Source of the DNA: JBJSXJ01 sp044235425
Lineage (GTDB): Bacteria; Planctomycetota; Planctomycetia; Pirellulales; Pirellulaceae
Reading direction: 5' to 3'
Assembly (NCBI GenBank): GCA_044235425.1
Contig: JBIIHW010000001.1
Span: 186,001 to 250,000, forward strand
Length of the DNA stretch: 64,000 bases
Numbering within the stretch: position 1 is the first letter of the stretch; every line of letters begins with the position of its first letter. The notes beneath the pieces are model-generated. The model had not been told where the DNA came from and ran no database searches. It saw only the letters and a program-made list of their open reading frames with translations. Positions 33,243 through 42,009 of the stretch are shown in pieces. Position numbers and translations under genes: made by a program.

Positions 33243-33494
33243 GGAGAGCAGAAGCGGGCTGAGTGGGGAGTGATCGCAAGCACGGTTGTCGAGCCTCGAT
33301 CGGATCGCGGTCCATGCGGGACGAAGGAAAGATTTAGGATTGACCGCAAAGAGGTAATACTAGACTTCGGCGATTCTAGCAATGCACCCCCGAGTGTCAA
33401 GCTGAGCGAAGGCTAAGTTACCTGCCCTCTGTACCGCCAAGTTGCTATCGTGTCTCATGATTCACGACTCGCACTTCGCCAGGAATCACGGACC

Positions 33495-34991
33495 ATGCAT
33501 CTGCCCGAACTCAACCGCTTCCAAGCACTCGCCCAAGAATTCAGTCGAGTGCCGGTTTATCGACGTCTGATGAGCGACGGTTTGACACCCGTGACCGCCT
33601 TTCATCAACTCGACGACGGACAACATGCCTGCCTGTTCGAGAGCGTCGTGGGGGGCGAAAAAGTGGGACGCTATAGCTTTCTGACCACCGGGCCCTACCA
33701 GGAAATCACCGCGAAGGGCTCTGAAGTGACGCTCACCCGCGGCTCCGAGAAAACCACTTGGACCGCCGCCGATCCGCTGGAAGAACTGCGACTGCGACTG
33801 CACAATATTCGCGCCGCTCAGCTGCCCGAGCTACCACCGTTCACCGCCGGCGCGATTGGCTACGCGGGATACGACGTTGTCCGTTACGTGGAAAAACTAC
33901 CCCACGCGCCGTCGAATGATCGCCACTTGCCCGACCTCTCCTTCGCCTTCTACGATCGCATGGTGGTCTTCGATCATGTGAGCAAGTCGATGTTCGTCAT
34001 CGTCATGGCCGACATCGCCGCGGCACAAGGCGACGCACAAGCGGCCTATCAAAACGCTCAGCACGAAATCGATCTCCTGGTCGAACGACTCTCTCGACCC
34101 CACACCCTACCGCCCGTCGATATCCTGCCCGCCGGTGACCCCAGCGTCACGTACCAGGCAAATTTCACTCCCGCTGAATTCACCGCCGCCGTGCGTCGCT
34201 GTATCGACTACATTCGCGCCGGTGACATCTTTCAAGTTGTCCTCAGCCAACGACTCGCTCTCCCTCTGAATTGTGACCCCTGGGAAGTCTACCGCACCTT
34301 GCGAGTGGTCAATCCGAGCCCATTCATGTTCTTTTTGCGCAGTCCCGAAGTCACACTCGTGGGCAGCTCGCCCGAAATCATGTGTCGAGTGGTCGACGGA
34401 CATGTGACCGTTCGGCCACTCGCTGGCACTCGTCGCCGAGGTGCCACAGAGGAAGAAGATCAGGCCCTGGCCGCCGAACTGCTGGCCGACGAAAAAGAAC
34501 GCGCGGAACATGTCATGCTCGTCGACCTGGGACGCAACGATGTTGGTCGAGTGGCTCGGTTTGGTTCCGTCAAATTGTCCGACGTAATGGTGATCGAACG
34601 CTATAGCCATGTCATGCACATCACTTCCAACGTCACCGGCGAACTAGCCGCCGGCAAAGATGCCTTCGACGCTCTCAAAGCCTGCTTGCCAGCCGGTACC
34701 GTCAGCGGTGCTCCCAAAGTGCGGGCGATGGAGATCATCGATGAACTAGAGCCCCACCGCCGCGGACCCTATGCCGGAGCCGTGGGATACTTCGATTACA
34801 ACGGCAATATGGACACCTGCATCGCCCTGCGAACACTCGTCGTCGTCGGCGATACCGCTTACGTGCAAGCTGGCGCGGGTATCGTCGCGGACAGTGACCC
34901 CGAAAGCGAGTACCAAGAGACACTCAACAAGGCACGCGGTTTGCTACGCGCCATTGAATTGACGCAAAAGCGTGCCGCGCAGAAAAAATAA
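33495..34991 (+). CDS. trpE: Anthranilate synthase component I
   Basis: 498 residues from ATG 33495; a GTG at 33450 is in frame. TrpE makes anthranilate from chorismate with ammonia supplied by TrpG. Chorismate-binding motifs are all present: RPLAGTRRRGATEEED, HVMLVDLGRNDVGRV, CLPAGTVSGAPKVRAMEII and GPYAGAVGYF. A trpG is not next to it. No leader peptide or attenuator structure was seen in the 250-bp divergent gap shared with mcsA. Confidence 0.95.
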   Translation: MHLPELNRFQALAQEFSRVPVYRRLMSDGLTPVTAFHQLDDGQHACLFESVVGGEKVGRYSFLTTGPYQEITAKGSEVTLTRGSEKTTWTAADPLEELRLRLHNIRAAQLPELPPFTAGAIGYAGYDVVRYVEKLPHAPSNDRHLPDLSFAFYDRMVVFDHVSKSMFVIVMADIAAAQGDAQAAYQNAQHEIDLLVERLSRPHTLPPVDILPAGDPSVTYQANFTPAEFTAAVRRCIDYIRAGDIFQVVLSQRLALPLNCDPWEVYRTLRVVNPSPFMFFLRSPEVTLVGSSPEIMCRVVDGHVTVRPLAGTRRRGATEEEDQALAAELLADEKERAEHVMLVDLGRNDVGRVARFGSVKLSDVMVIERYSHVMHITSNVTGELAAGKDAFDALKACLPAGTVSGAPKVRAMEIIDELEPHRRGPYAGAVGYFDYNGNMDTCIALRTLVVVGDTAYVQAGAGIVADSDPESEYQETLNKARGLLRAIELTQKRAAQKK

Positions 34992-35046
34992 CAGGACCGG
35001 CAATCCAACACCCACCCAAAAAACACGTTCACTCCGCAGTGCGCCC

Positions 35047-35070
35047 CATGTGCCCATGTGCCCATGTGTC
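35047..35070. repeat. Three 8-bp direct repeats
   Basis: CATGTGCC, CATGTGCC, CATGTGTC in the 197-bp gap between convergent trpE and the isomerase-like gene. The rest of the gap shows only short weak hairpins. Confidence 0.6.
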
Positions 35071-35188
35071 CAAGCGCCGAGCACATGAAAACTCGTTGTT
35101 GTGCCTCGACGCCCATGCCACAGCTCCTCTGTGACGATCGTTACAAGCCTCGAACAGGGTGATAAACGCTGCTAGAGCAATCACGACG

Positions 35189-36643
35189 CTAACACGTTCC
35201 GGCTGCTGAATCCTTCACGGCCTGCGCCGCTCGTAATCGCTGGCACTCGCGGACCAGCAGAAGCATCTGGAAGAACTGTCCTAGCCCCTCCTCGTCTGCA
35301 CGTGTCATCCGTAACATCGCCCGCGGCCAACCAGCCTCCCGCGCACGCTGCAACTCCCGCTGCTCCGCCTCCCGAGCCAGTCGCGGTAAGTGAGCACTGC
35401 CTCCCGGCTCGCCGCTTGGCTGGTTTGTCCCAGGCAGCGTGACCGGCAGCGTGACCGGCAGCGGTACCGGCAGCGTGACCGGCAGCGGGTCGCAGCGCCA
35501 CTGTTCGAGCCCGATACGCGTGGCCGCCACCGCTTCCACCTCCTGACTTGTCGTGGAACCCAGCAACCGCTCAGTCCACTCGGCCAACACCCGCAACGAA
35601 GGCGAGGCACTCAGCCAGCGCTGTCCCTGTGCGCGACCGTCGCGGCGCAGTTGCTCCCACGTGGCCACGTAGTCCAGCACGGGATTCGAGCCCACGGGCG
35701 ACTGCTCAAAACAGCGCTGCATCGCCGCTGCCGCGTGTAATAGTTTCACCACATCAATTCCTAAAATCGCCGCGGGGAGTAACGTCGCCACGCTGAACAG
35801 CGAATCAAATTCGTCCCGCTGATGCGCGCCTTGATCAACGCCCTGCTCGGTGTTCGGAGTCGTACCCTGGTGTGCGAGTAAAAATCGTTCCACACCCGGT
35901 AGCGCGTACGTGCATTCGTTCCAGGGCGACTGGGGACCGACGACAAAGGTGACGCGCTGCGCCATCGCTGCCACGTCCTCACGACACTCCGACCGCAGCG
36001 CCGCCGCGTAGCGCTCCCAAGCGGCCCCGAGTGGTGATGGCGGGCGGCCGGGAAGTTCCTGCGGATGGGCTCGAGGTTCACACGTCGCGGGGTCGATTAC
36101 GACCACGGCCCAGCGGCGCTCCAGCACGTCCGGCCGCTCGATGGCCGTTGCCGTGGGGGAAACTCCCAGGAGCCGCAAAAGTCCCTGAGCGATATCATTG
36201 TCCCAGTGGTCGCCATCCAGATAGAGCCGTGGACGACTACCGCGCTCCCCACGACTCAACTCATTAAAAAACGGATCACAACAGGCCTGCATCAGGGCTT
36301 GGATGGCCAGTCGAGTGGCGGTAGGGGCGAGCACGACCACTCGATCGACCTGGTCCCGAAGCCGATTAGCGGTACGCAGCAGTTGATATAACGTACTGGT
36401 GGGCCGCGTTGTGTTGTAATCGTGCAGCAAGTGCTGTGGTGCCGCGGCCAAGTGATCGGCAGTACCTGCCGCAGTGGCAGTCGCCGCCTGCATCACCAGT
36501 TGGCGCCGAGTCTCCTCAAGGGAAAGAAGCTCCGTAGGGGACAGCAGTTTGGTGAGGGAAAAGGCGACGCCATTCGAGGTAGCGGCCGGACTCCCCAACC
36601 GCTCCCCAAAACAGCCTGCAGGATCGAACGCGAGGGTCTTCAT
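35189..36643 (-). CDS. Divergent phosphoglucose isomerase-like protein
   Basis: 484 residues. Overall layout and some segments recall glucose-6-phosphate isomerase: VDRVVVLAPTATRLAIQALMQA at the first sugar-isomerase domain, PRLYLDGDHWDND, FSVATLLPAAILGIDVVKLL, and the end GLGQFFQMLLLVRECQRL. However, the phosphate-binding glycine-serine loop reads APTATRLA and other catalytic residues cannot be placed. A Pro/Leu/Val/Thr repeat (TLPVPLPVTLPVTLPG) interrupts the C-terminal half. It may be a non-catalytic paralogue or a sugar-phosphate binder. Moderately sure of the fold, not of activity. Confidence 0.6.
   Translation of the reverse strand: MKTLAFDPAGCFGERLGSPAATSNGVAFSLTKLLSPTELLSLEETRRQLVMQAATATAAGTADHLAAAPQHLLHDYNTTRPTSTLYQLLRTANRLRDQVDRVVVLAPTATRLAIQALMQACCDPFFNELSRGERGSRPRLYLDGDHWDNDIAQGLLRLLGVSPTATAIERPDVLERRWAVVVIDPATCEPRAHPQELPGRPPSPLGAAWERYAAALRSECREDVAAMAQRVTFVVGPQSPWNECTYALPGVERFLLAHQGTTPNTEQGVDQGAHQRDEFDSLFSVATLLPAAILGIDVVKLLHAAAAMQRCFEQSPVGSNPVLDYVATWEQLRRDGRAQGQRWLSASPSLRVLAEWTERLLGSTTSQEVEAVAATRIGLEQWRCDPLPVTLPVPLPVTLPVTLPGTNQPSGEPGGSAHLPRLAREAEQRELQRAREAGWPRAMLRMTRADEEGLGQFFQMLLLVRECQRLRAAQAVKDSAAGTC
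35434..35488. repeat. 12-bp tandem repeat inside the isomerase-like gene
   Basis: Four units of GGCAGCGTGACC (third reads GGCAGCGGTACC) plus a partial fifth, in frame, encoding the LPVT-type repeats on the minus strand. Confidence 0.9.
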
Positions 36644-36779
36644 AAGGATGGCTGGCGAGCTTACGAATGGCCGTAGGGCTTGTCAACAGGCGTGAATCTG
36701 CTACGAAATCCACTCTCAGGGACGTCTCTTTCGGTTTTAACCATTCGCCGGGTCAGTCAACGAGAGGGCTTTTAAAGTC

Positions 36780-37985
36780 ATGGATCTGCACGATCTCACA
36801 CGTGAATTGCAAGTGCGTAACGAGTCCAAGATTGTCATGCTGGTAGCCGATGGCCTCGGCGGTTTACCGCTCACCCCAGACGGCAAAACCGAACTCGAAA
36901 CCGCTCACACCCCGCAGCTGAACGCTCTGGCGGCTCGTGGCGTGCAAGGCTCCAGCATTCCAGTATTGCCAGGAATCGCGCCCGGCAGTGGTCCCGGGCA
37001 TCTGGGGCTGTTTGGTTACGATCCGCTGGCTTATTTGATCGGCCGTGGAGCGTTGGAAGCGACAGGAATCGGCATGGAACTGCGACCCGGTGACGTTGCC
37101 GCCCGGGGAAACTTTTGCACCCTCGGTGCCGATGGCAAGATCACCGATCGCCGCGCGGGACGCATCGCTTCAGAGGAAAGTGCTCCCCTGGCGCGAAAGC
37201 TGAATCAGGTCCGGATTCCGGGCTATGAGGTCATTGTGGAACCCGTTAAAGAGCATCGGTTCGTGGTGCTGCTGCGCGGTCCTGGACTGGGCGGAAACGT
37301 CAAAGACACAGATCCTCAAAAGGTTGGTGTGGCACCACTGCCACCGGTCGCCGTCGATGACGCCAGTCGCCAAACAGCAGAAGTCGCCGCCGAGTTTATT
37401 CGTCAGGCCACGGCCCTGTTGGCGGGTGAAGCCAAAGCCAATGGACTTACTCTGCGCGGTTTCTCAGCGCGGCCTAACCTGCCAACTTATGAGGAAGTCT
37501 ATGGATTGAAAGCCGCCGCCATCGCGGTCTACCCCATGTATAAGGGACTAGCCCAATTGGTCGGTATGGATATTGTCGGCCAAGCGGAAACCCTCGCAGA
37601 CCAGGTCGACACGCTGCAAAAACTGTGGCAAAAATACGACTTTTTCTTTCTTCATTTCAAATACACCGACAGCACTGGCGAAGATGGCAATTTTGCTGAA
37701 AAGGTTAAGCGCATCGAGGAACTGGATGCCGTGATTCCTCGCATCATGGCGCTCAACCCCGATGTCCTAATCGTTACTGGCGATCATAGTACGCCCAGTT
37801 TCTTGAAAAGTCATAGCTGGCATCCGGTACCGACCTTACTGGTATCGAACTGCTGTCGCCCCGATGGCCTGACAAAGTTTGGTGAACGAGATGCCTTGCG
37901 TGGTGGGCTGGGTCAATTTGAAGCGAAGTATCTCATGACCCTGGCCCTCGCTAATGCGGGGCGACTAGGAAAATATGGAGCCTAA
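36780..37985 (+). CDS. apgM: Cofactor-independent phosphoglycerate mutase, archaeal type
   Basis: 401 residues, the ApgM size rather than the 510-residue GpmI. Interconverts 3- and 2-phosphoglycerate using two metal ions. Motifs: KIVMLVADGLGGLPL (first metal Asp), ETAHTPQLNALA, GSGPGHLGLFGYDP around the catalytic Ser, FLHFKYTDSTGEDG and IVTGDHSTPS (later metal ligands). No neighbour on the same transcript is obvious. The enolase acting on its product is encoded 4 kb downstream on the same strand. Confidence 0.92.
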   Translation: MDLHDLTRELQVRNESKIVMLVADGLGGLPLTPDGKTELETAHTPQLNALAARGVQGSSIPVLPGIAPGSGPGHLGLFGYDPLAYLIGRGALEATGIGMELRPGDVAARGNFCTLGADGKITDRRAGRIASEESAPLARKLNQVRIPGYEVIVEPVKEHRFVVLLRGPGLGGNVKDTDPQKVGVAPLPPVAVDDASRQTAEVAAEFIRQATALLAGEAKANGLTLRGFSARPNLPTYEEVYGLKAAAIAVYPMYKGLAQLVGMDIVGQAETLADQVDTLQKLWQKYDFFFLHFKYTDSTGEDGNFAEKVKRIEELDAVIPRIMALNPDVLIVTGDHSTPSFLKSHSWHPVPTLLVSNCCRPDGLTKFGERDALRGGLGQFEAKYLMTLALANAGRLGKYGA

Positions 37986-38099
37986 TTCAAACCATTTAGC
38001 AACATGTGATTTAGGCCAGGTGGCGTCGGTATGTCGTGTTACGCAATCGTTTTTCTGAAATCATCATAATTGGTTTTCATGCTAGAGAGGGAGCGGTAC

Positions 38100-40892
38100 A
38101 TGTTGGGACTGACAAAAACTCGCTCGAGCGGGTATGGGGGTCCGATTCAAACAACGAATCGCGGCCGATTCTGGCTAGCGATCATCATCTTGGGAATTCT
38201 CCTGAGCGGTACCCAGGATTGGGGCCGCACGGCGACGGCTGAAGAAGGGACAAAAAAAGTGAATACAGTCGAGGGCATCACGGAGTATCGACTTAGCAAC
38301 GGACTCATTGTGCTCTTGTTTCCAGATGAGAGTCGCCCCACGGTGACGGTCAACTTAACGGTCTTCGTCGGCTCCCGGCATGAGGGATACGGCGAGACCG
38401 GCATGGCACATTTATTGGAACATCTGGTGTTCAAGGGGTCACCCCGTCACGCCAATATTCCCAAGGCACTCAGTGACCGTGGCGCTCGTTTCAATGGCAC
38501 CACCTCGGATGACCGTACCAACTATTTCGAAACCTTGCCGGCATCGGACGAAAATCTGGAATTTGCACTGGATCTCGAGTCTGATCGATTCGTTAATAGT
38601 TTTATTAAACGAGAAGATTTACTATCCGAAATGACCGTCGTCCGGAATGAATTTGAGCGCGGAGAAAACTCACCTTCGCGAGTTTTATTTCAGCGCATTT
38701 CGGCAGCCGCTTATGAGTGGCATAATTATGGCAAATCGACCATTGGCAATCGCAGTGATATCGAGCGAGTTCCCATTGAAAACTTGCAGGCCTTTTATCG
38801 CAAGTTTTATCAGCCAGATAATGCCATGCTGGTAGTCGCTGGTAAGTTCCAGGAAGCCAAAGCTCTGAGCTTAGTAGAAAAGTATTTCGGAGCCATACCA
38901 CGTCCGAAGCGCGATCTGCCAAATACCTATACGGAAGAACCAGCTCAGGATGGTGAACGATATGTGACATTGCGTCGCGTAGGTGACGTGGCGTTGATTG
39001 GCACCGCCTATCACGTTTGTGCGGGTGCCCATGAGGATTTTGCGCCCGTGGCTGTACTGACTCGAATTCTTGGCAATCAGCCTTCCGGCCGACTCTACAA
39101 AGCCCTGGTCGATGGGCGTAAAGCGAGCAGCATCTTTGCTTTCACTCAGCCTAAACATGATCCGGGACTCATTTTGCTGGGAGCCGAGGTACCGAAAGAA
39201 CAATCGACCGATGATGCACTCGCTGCTCTCAACACGGTCACTGAATCCGTGGGAACGGAGGGAGTCACCGACGAAGAATTGCAGCGCGCAAAGCAGCAGT
39301 TGCTCAAGGAATGGGAACTTTCGTCGGCCGACACCACGCAAATCGCGATTCAGCTCAGTAACTGGGCCGGGCAGGGAGATTGGCGGCTCTATTTCCTCTA
39401 TCGAGATCGCGTGGAAAAAGTGACCGCAGACGAAGTCAAAGCGGTCGCCACTCGCTACTTGCAGCGGAACAATCGCACGGTCGGTATCTTCCAGCCTTCG
39501 CAGGAATCCCAGCGAGTGGAAGTTCCGGCCACTCCGGATATCGAGAAGCTTGTCGGCAACTATAAGGGTCGGCAAGCCGTGTCCGCGGGTGAAGCATTCG
39601 ATGTCTCGCCGGAAAATATCGAAGCACGCACGACTCGATCGGTCGGCAGTTCAGGACTCAAGATGGCGATGCTGCCGAAGAAGAATCGGGGAGAAACGGT
39701 GTCACTCACCTTGCGCTTGCGATATGGAGACGCCGACTCGCTGCGGGGTCGAGCCCTGGCAGCCAGCGTGCTACCCGATTTGATGGAGCGTGGTACGAAA
39801 AGCATGAATTTTGCTCAGCTACGCGATGCGCTGGACAAGGAGAAGATTCGCCTCGGCTCGGGTGGAGAGCCGGGAGTGCTGTCGATGTCGGTGCAGACGA
39901 AACGTGAAAACCTGCCCGCCGCACTCGATATTCTCACCAAGATTCTTCGCGAACCGGCTCTCGACGATCAGGAGTTTGAAACTCTGCGTCGCGAGCAGGT
40001 GGCGGAAATCGAGCAGAATCTCTCTGATCCGCAGATGCTTGCCTACAACCAAGCGCGACGAGAATCAGCTCCTTATCCCGCCGAAGATCCGCGCTACACG
40101 CCCACGATTGCAGAGAGTGTGGAACAGATGAAGAAGCTGAGCGTGAGCGAAGTGAAGGCGGTCTATGATGAACTGTTGAGTGCCCAGACCGGGGAGTTGG
40201 TGGTGGTGGGAGATTTCGATCCGGCCGCGGTCGCGAAATTCGAGAAGAGCTTGGCGGATTGGAAAAGACCAGCCAAATACGCTCGACTAACTCGTAGCGT
40301 GCCAGAAAAAATGCCGGCTGGCAAACAAGTGATCGATACGCCCGATAAAGAGAATGCAGTCTACGTGTCGATCGGCGTCTCCGCCATGAAGAACGACGAT
40401 CCCGATTATCCCGCAATGGTGGTCTCGAACTACATTTTCGGGGCTAGCTCGCTGGCGTCTCGGTTGGCCGATCGAGTGCGACAGAAGGAAGGTTTGTCAT
40501 ACGGAATTGGCTCGTCGTTTAATGCTGCCTCGCTGGATCCGCGAGCGGTCTTCCAAATTGTGGCCATCACCAATCCCAAGAACATGGCTCGACTGGAAAC
40601 CGTCGTGAAGGAAGAGCTGGCGAAATGGCTGAAGGACGGCGTTAAGCCTGAAGAATTGGAACAAGCTAAACAGGCCTATCTCAAGCAGTTGGAAGTGGGA
40701 CGTTCAAGCGACGATCGACTCACCGGCATGCTCGCCGACAATCTCTTCGAGAATCGCACGATGGCTTTCCAAGTTGATTTTGAAAAGAAGGTCAAGGCTC
40801 TGACGGTGGAGCAGGTGAATGCGGCGATCCGACGTCATCTGAATAGTGACAAGCTGCTGACCATCACGGCGGGAGACTTCAATAAGAAGTAA
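38100..40892 (+). CDS. M16-family zinc metallopeptidase, exported
   Basis: 930 residues from ATG 38100 (GGGAG six bases upstream); in-frame TTG 38070 and ATG 38079 are less likely. A signal or anchor helix (FWLAIIILGILLSGTQ) is followed by two M16 halves. The first half has the inverted zinc motif HLLEHLVFKG (H-x-x-E-H), with the distal Glu in the following helix. The second half lacks it, as is normal for the non-catalytic half of fused pitrilysins. It probably degrades peptides outside the cytoplasm. Starts a likely run with the kinase and enolase genes. Confidence 0.92.
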   Translation: MLGLTKTRSSGYGGPIQTTNRGRFWLAIIILGILLSGTQDWGRTATAEEGTKKVNTVEGITEYRLSNGLIVLLFPDESRPTVTVNLTVFVGSRHEGYGETGMAHLLEHLVFKGSPRHANIPKALSDRGARFNGTTSDDRTNYFETLPASDENLEFALDLESDRFVNSFIKREDLLSEMTVVRNEFERGENSPSRVLFQRISAAAYEWHNYGKSTIGNRSDIERVPIENLQAFYRKFYQPDNAMLVVAGKFQEAKALSLVEKYFGAIPRPKRDLPNTYTEEPAQDGERYVTLRRVGDVALIGTAYHVCAGAHEDFAPVAVLTRILGNQPSGRLYKALVDGRKASSIFAFTQPKHDPGLILLGAEVPKEQSTDDALAALNTVTESVGTEGVTDEELQRAKQQLLKEWELSSADTTQIAIQLSNWAGQGDWRLYFLYRDRVEKVTADEVKAVATRYLQRNNRTVGIFQPSQESQRVEVPATPDIEKLVGNYKGRQAVSAGEAFDVSPENIEARTTRSVGSSGLKMAMLPKKNRGETVSLTLRLRYGDADSLRGRALAASVLPDLMERGTKSMNFAQLRDALDKEKIRLGSGGEPGVLSMSVQTKRENLPAALDILTKILREPALDDQEFETLRREQVAEIEQNLSDPQMLAYNQARRESAPYPAEDPRYTPTIAESVEQMKKLSVSEVKAVYDELLSAQTGELVVVGDFDPAAVAKFEKSLADWKRPAKYARLTRSVPEKMPAGKQVIDTPDKENAVYVSIGVSAMKNDDPDYPAMVVSNYIFGASSLASRLADRVRQKEGLSYGIGSSFNAASLDPRAVFQIVAITNPKNMARLETVVKEELAKWLKDGVKPEELEQAKQAYLKQLEVGRSSDDRLTGMLADNLFENRTMAFQVDFEKKVKALTVEQVNAAIRRHLNSDKLLTITAGDFNKK

Positions 40893-40936
40893 AGTTAGAT
40901 ATCCAAGTAGAAAAATTCCCTTGTGGGAAACCAAGC

Positions 40937-41989
40937 ATGTGGTTGCTTGATGAACAAAACGCGGCCGACTATTTGCGAGCTGTCGGCCGCCTTGATGCTC
41001 ACGAAAAAGTCGAGGTGACGTGGCTGTCCGGCGGCGTATCGAACGTCGTGCTGCAGGTGAGTGTAGGTGATCTGGCTGATGATCAACTGAGCTACCGAGA
41101 ATTTGTGCTGAAGCAGGCTCGTAATCAATTGCGAGTGCCTGAGCCTTGGTTCTGCAGTGTGGAGCGGATTCGAACGGAGGTGGCCGTTCTGAGACGTTAT
41201 TCGGAACTGGCGACAAGCCTGCCTGTCCCGGCCCAGGTTCCCTGCGTGCTGTTTGAAGATGTCGAAAATTATGCGTTTGCGATGACCGCCGCTCCACGTG
41301 GCCATCGCACGTGGAAACAATGCTTGTTGGCGGGTGAATATGATGAGTCCATCGCGGTAGCTTGCGGAGGCTTGCTGGGCGTTTTGCACGGAGCGACTTG
41401 GCATCAGGTGCATGACGAGCAACAGTTTGCCGACCGAACGTTTTTTGAAGATTTGCGTCTGGACCCCTACTATCGCCACGTGGCGCGTGGATTTCCTGAA
41501 CTGGCTGGCTCCTTAAATCGGCTCATCGATTCGGTATGGAGCGAACGTCATGCGCTAGTGCATGCGGACTTCAGTCCTAAGAACCTTTTGGTTTGGCCGG
41601 CAGGGCTGATGCTCATTGACTGCGAAGTGGGACACTACGGTGATCCCGCTTTTGACCTTGGCTTTTTTCTCGCTCACCTCGTACTCAAGACATTTCGAGT
41701 AGGTGGAGCACGAGAAACAGCGGAAGGTGCTGCTTGTTACCGATTAACGACTCGTTTTTGGGATGCTTATCGTCGTTCTTTGGGCGAGTGCGTGGATCGA
41801 ACCTCAATCGAGGCGTTGGAGCGACGGGGAATTGCTAATCTGGCCGGCTGCCTGCTCGCTCGGCTCGATGGCAAAAGTCAGGTGGATTATCTGCAGGACA
41901 AAAGCCCCGTCCGCGCCGCTGCTCGTAGACTCCTGCTCGACACTCCACATTCTTGGCAAGACGTAGAAGATCTACTCTTTGCTCCCTAG
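40937..41989 (+). CDS. Aminoglycoside/choline/methylthioribose kinase-like phosphotransferase
   Basis: 350 residues, APH-fold. The catalytic loop is LVHADFSPKNLLVW (Brenner motif H-x-D-x-x-x-x-N), followed by the metal-binding segment LIDCEVGHYGDPAFDLGFFLAH. The N-lobe shows LSGGVSNVVLQV and the lysine in EFVLKQARN. The GHYGDPAFDLGFF wording recalls sugar kinases such as methylthioribose kinase, but the substrate is unknown. The Shine-Dalgarno GGGAA (40925-40929) can pair with TTCCC at 40916-40920 across four bases, so start accessibility may vary. Confidence 0.82.
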   Translation: MWLLDEQNAADYLRAVGRLDAHEKVEVTWLSGGVSNVVLQVSVGDLADDQLSYREFVLKQARNQLRVPEPWFCSVERIRTEVAVLRRYSELATSLPVPAQVPCVLFEDVENYAFAMTAAPRGHRTWKQCLLAGEYDESIAVACGGLLGVLHGATWHQVHDEQQFADRTFFEDLRLDPYYRHVARGFPELAGSLNRLIDSVWSERHALVHADFSPKNLLVWPAGLMLIDCEVGHYGDPAFDLGFFLAHLVLKTFRVGGARETAEGAACYRLTTRFWDAYRRSLGECVDRTSIEALERRGIANLAGCLLARLDGKSQVDYLQDKSPVRAAARRLLLDTPHSWQDVEDLLFAP

Positions 41990-42009
41990 ACACTTTTTTG
42001 GCGATATCG

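Noticed and set aside
38100..40892. Second half of the M16 peptidase lacks H-x-x-E-H
   Set aside because: Normal for fused two-half M16 enzymes where only one half is catalytic.
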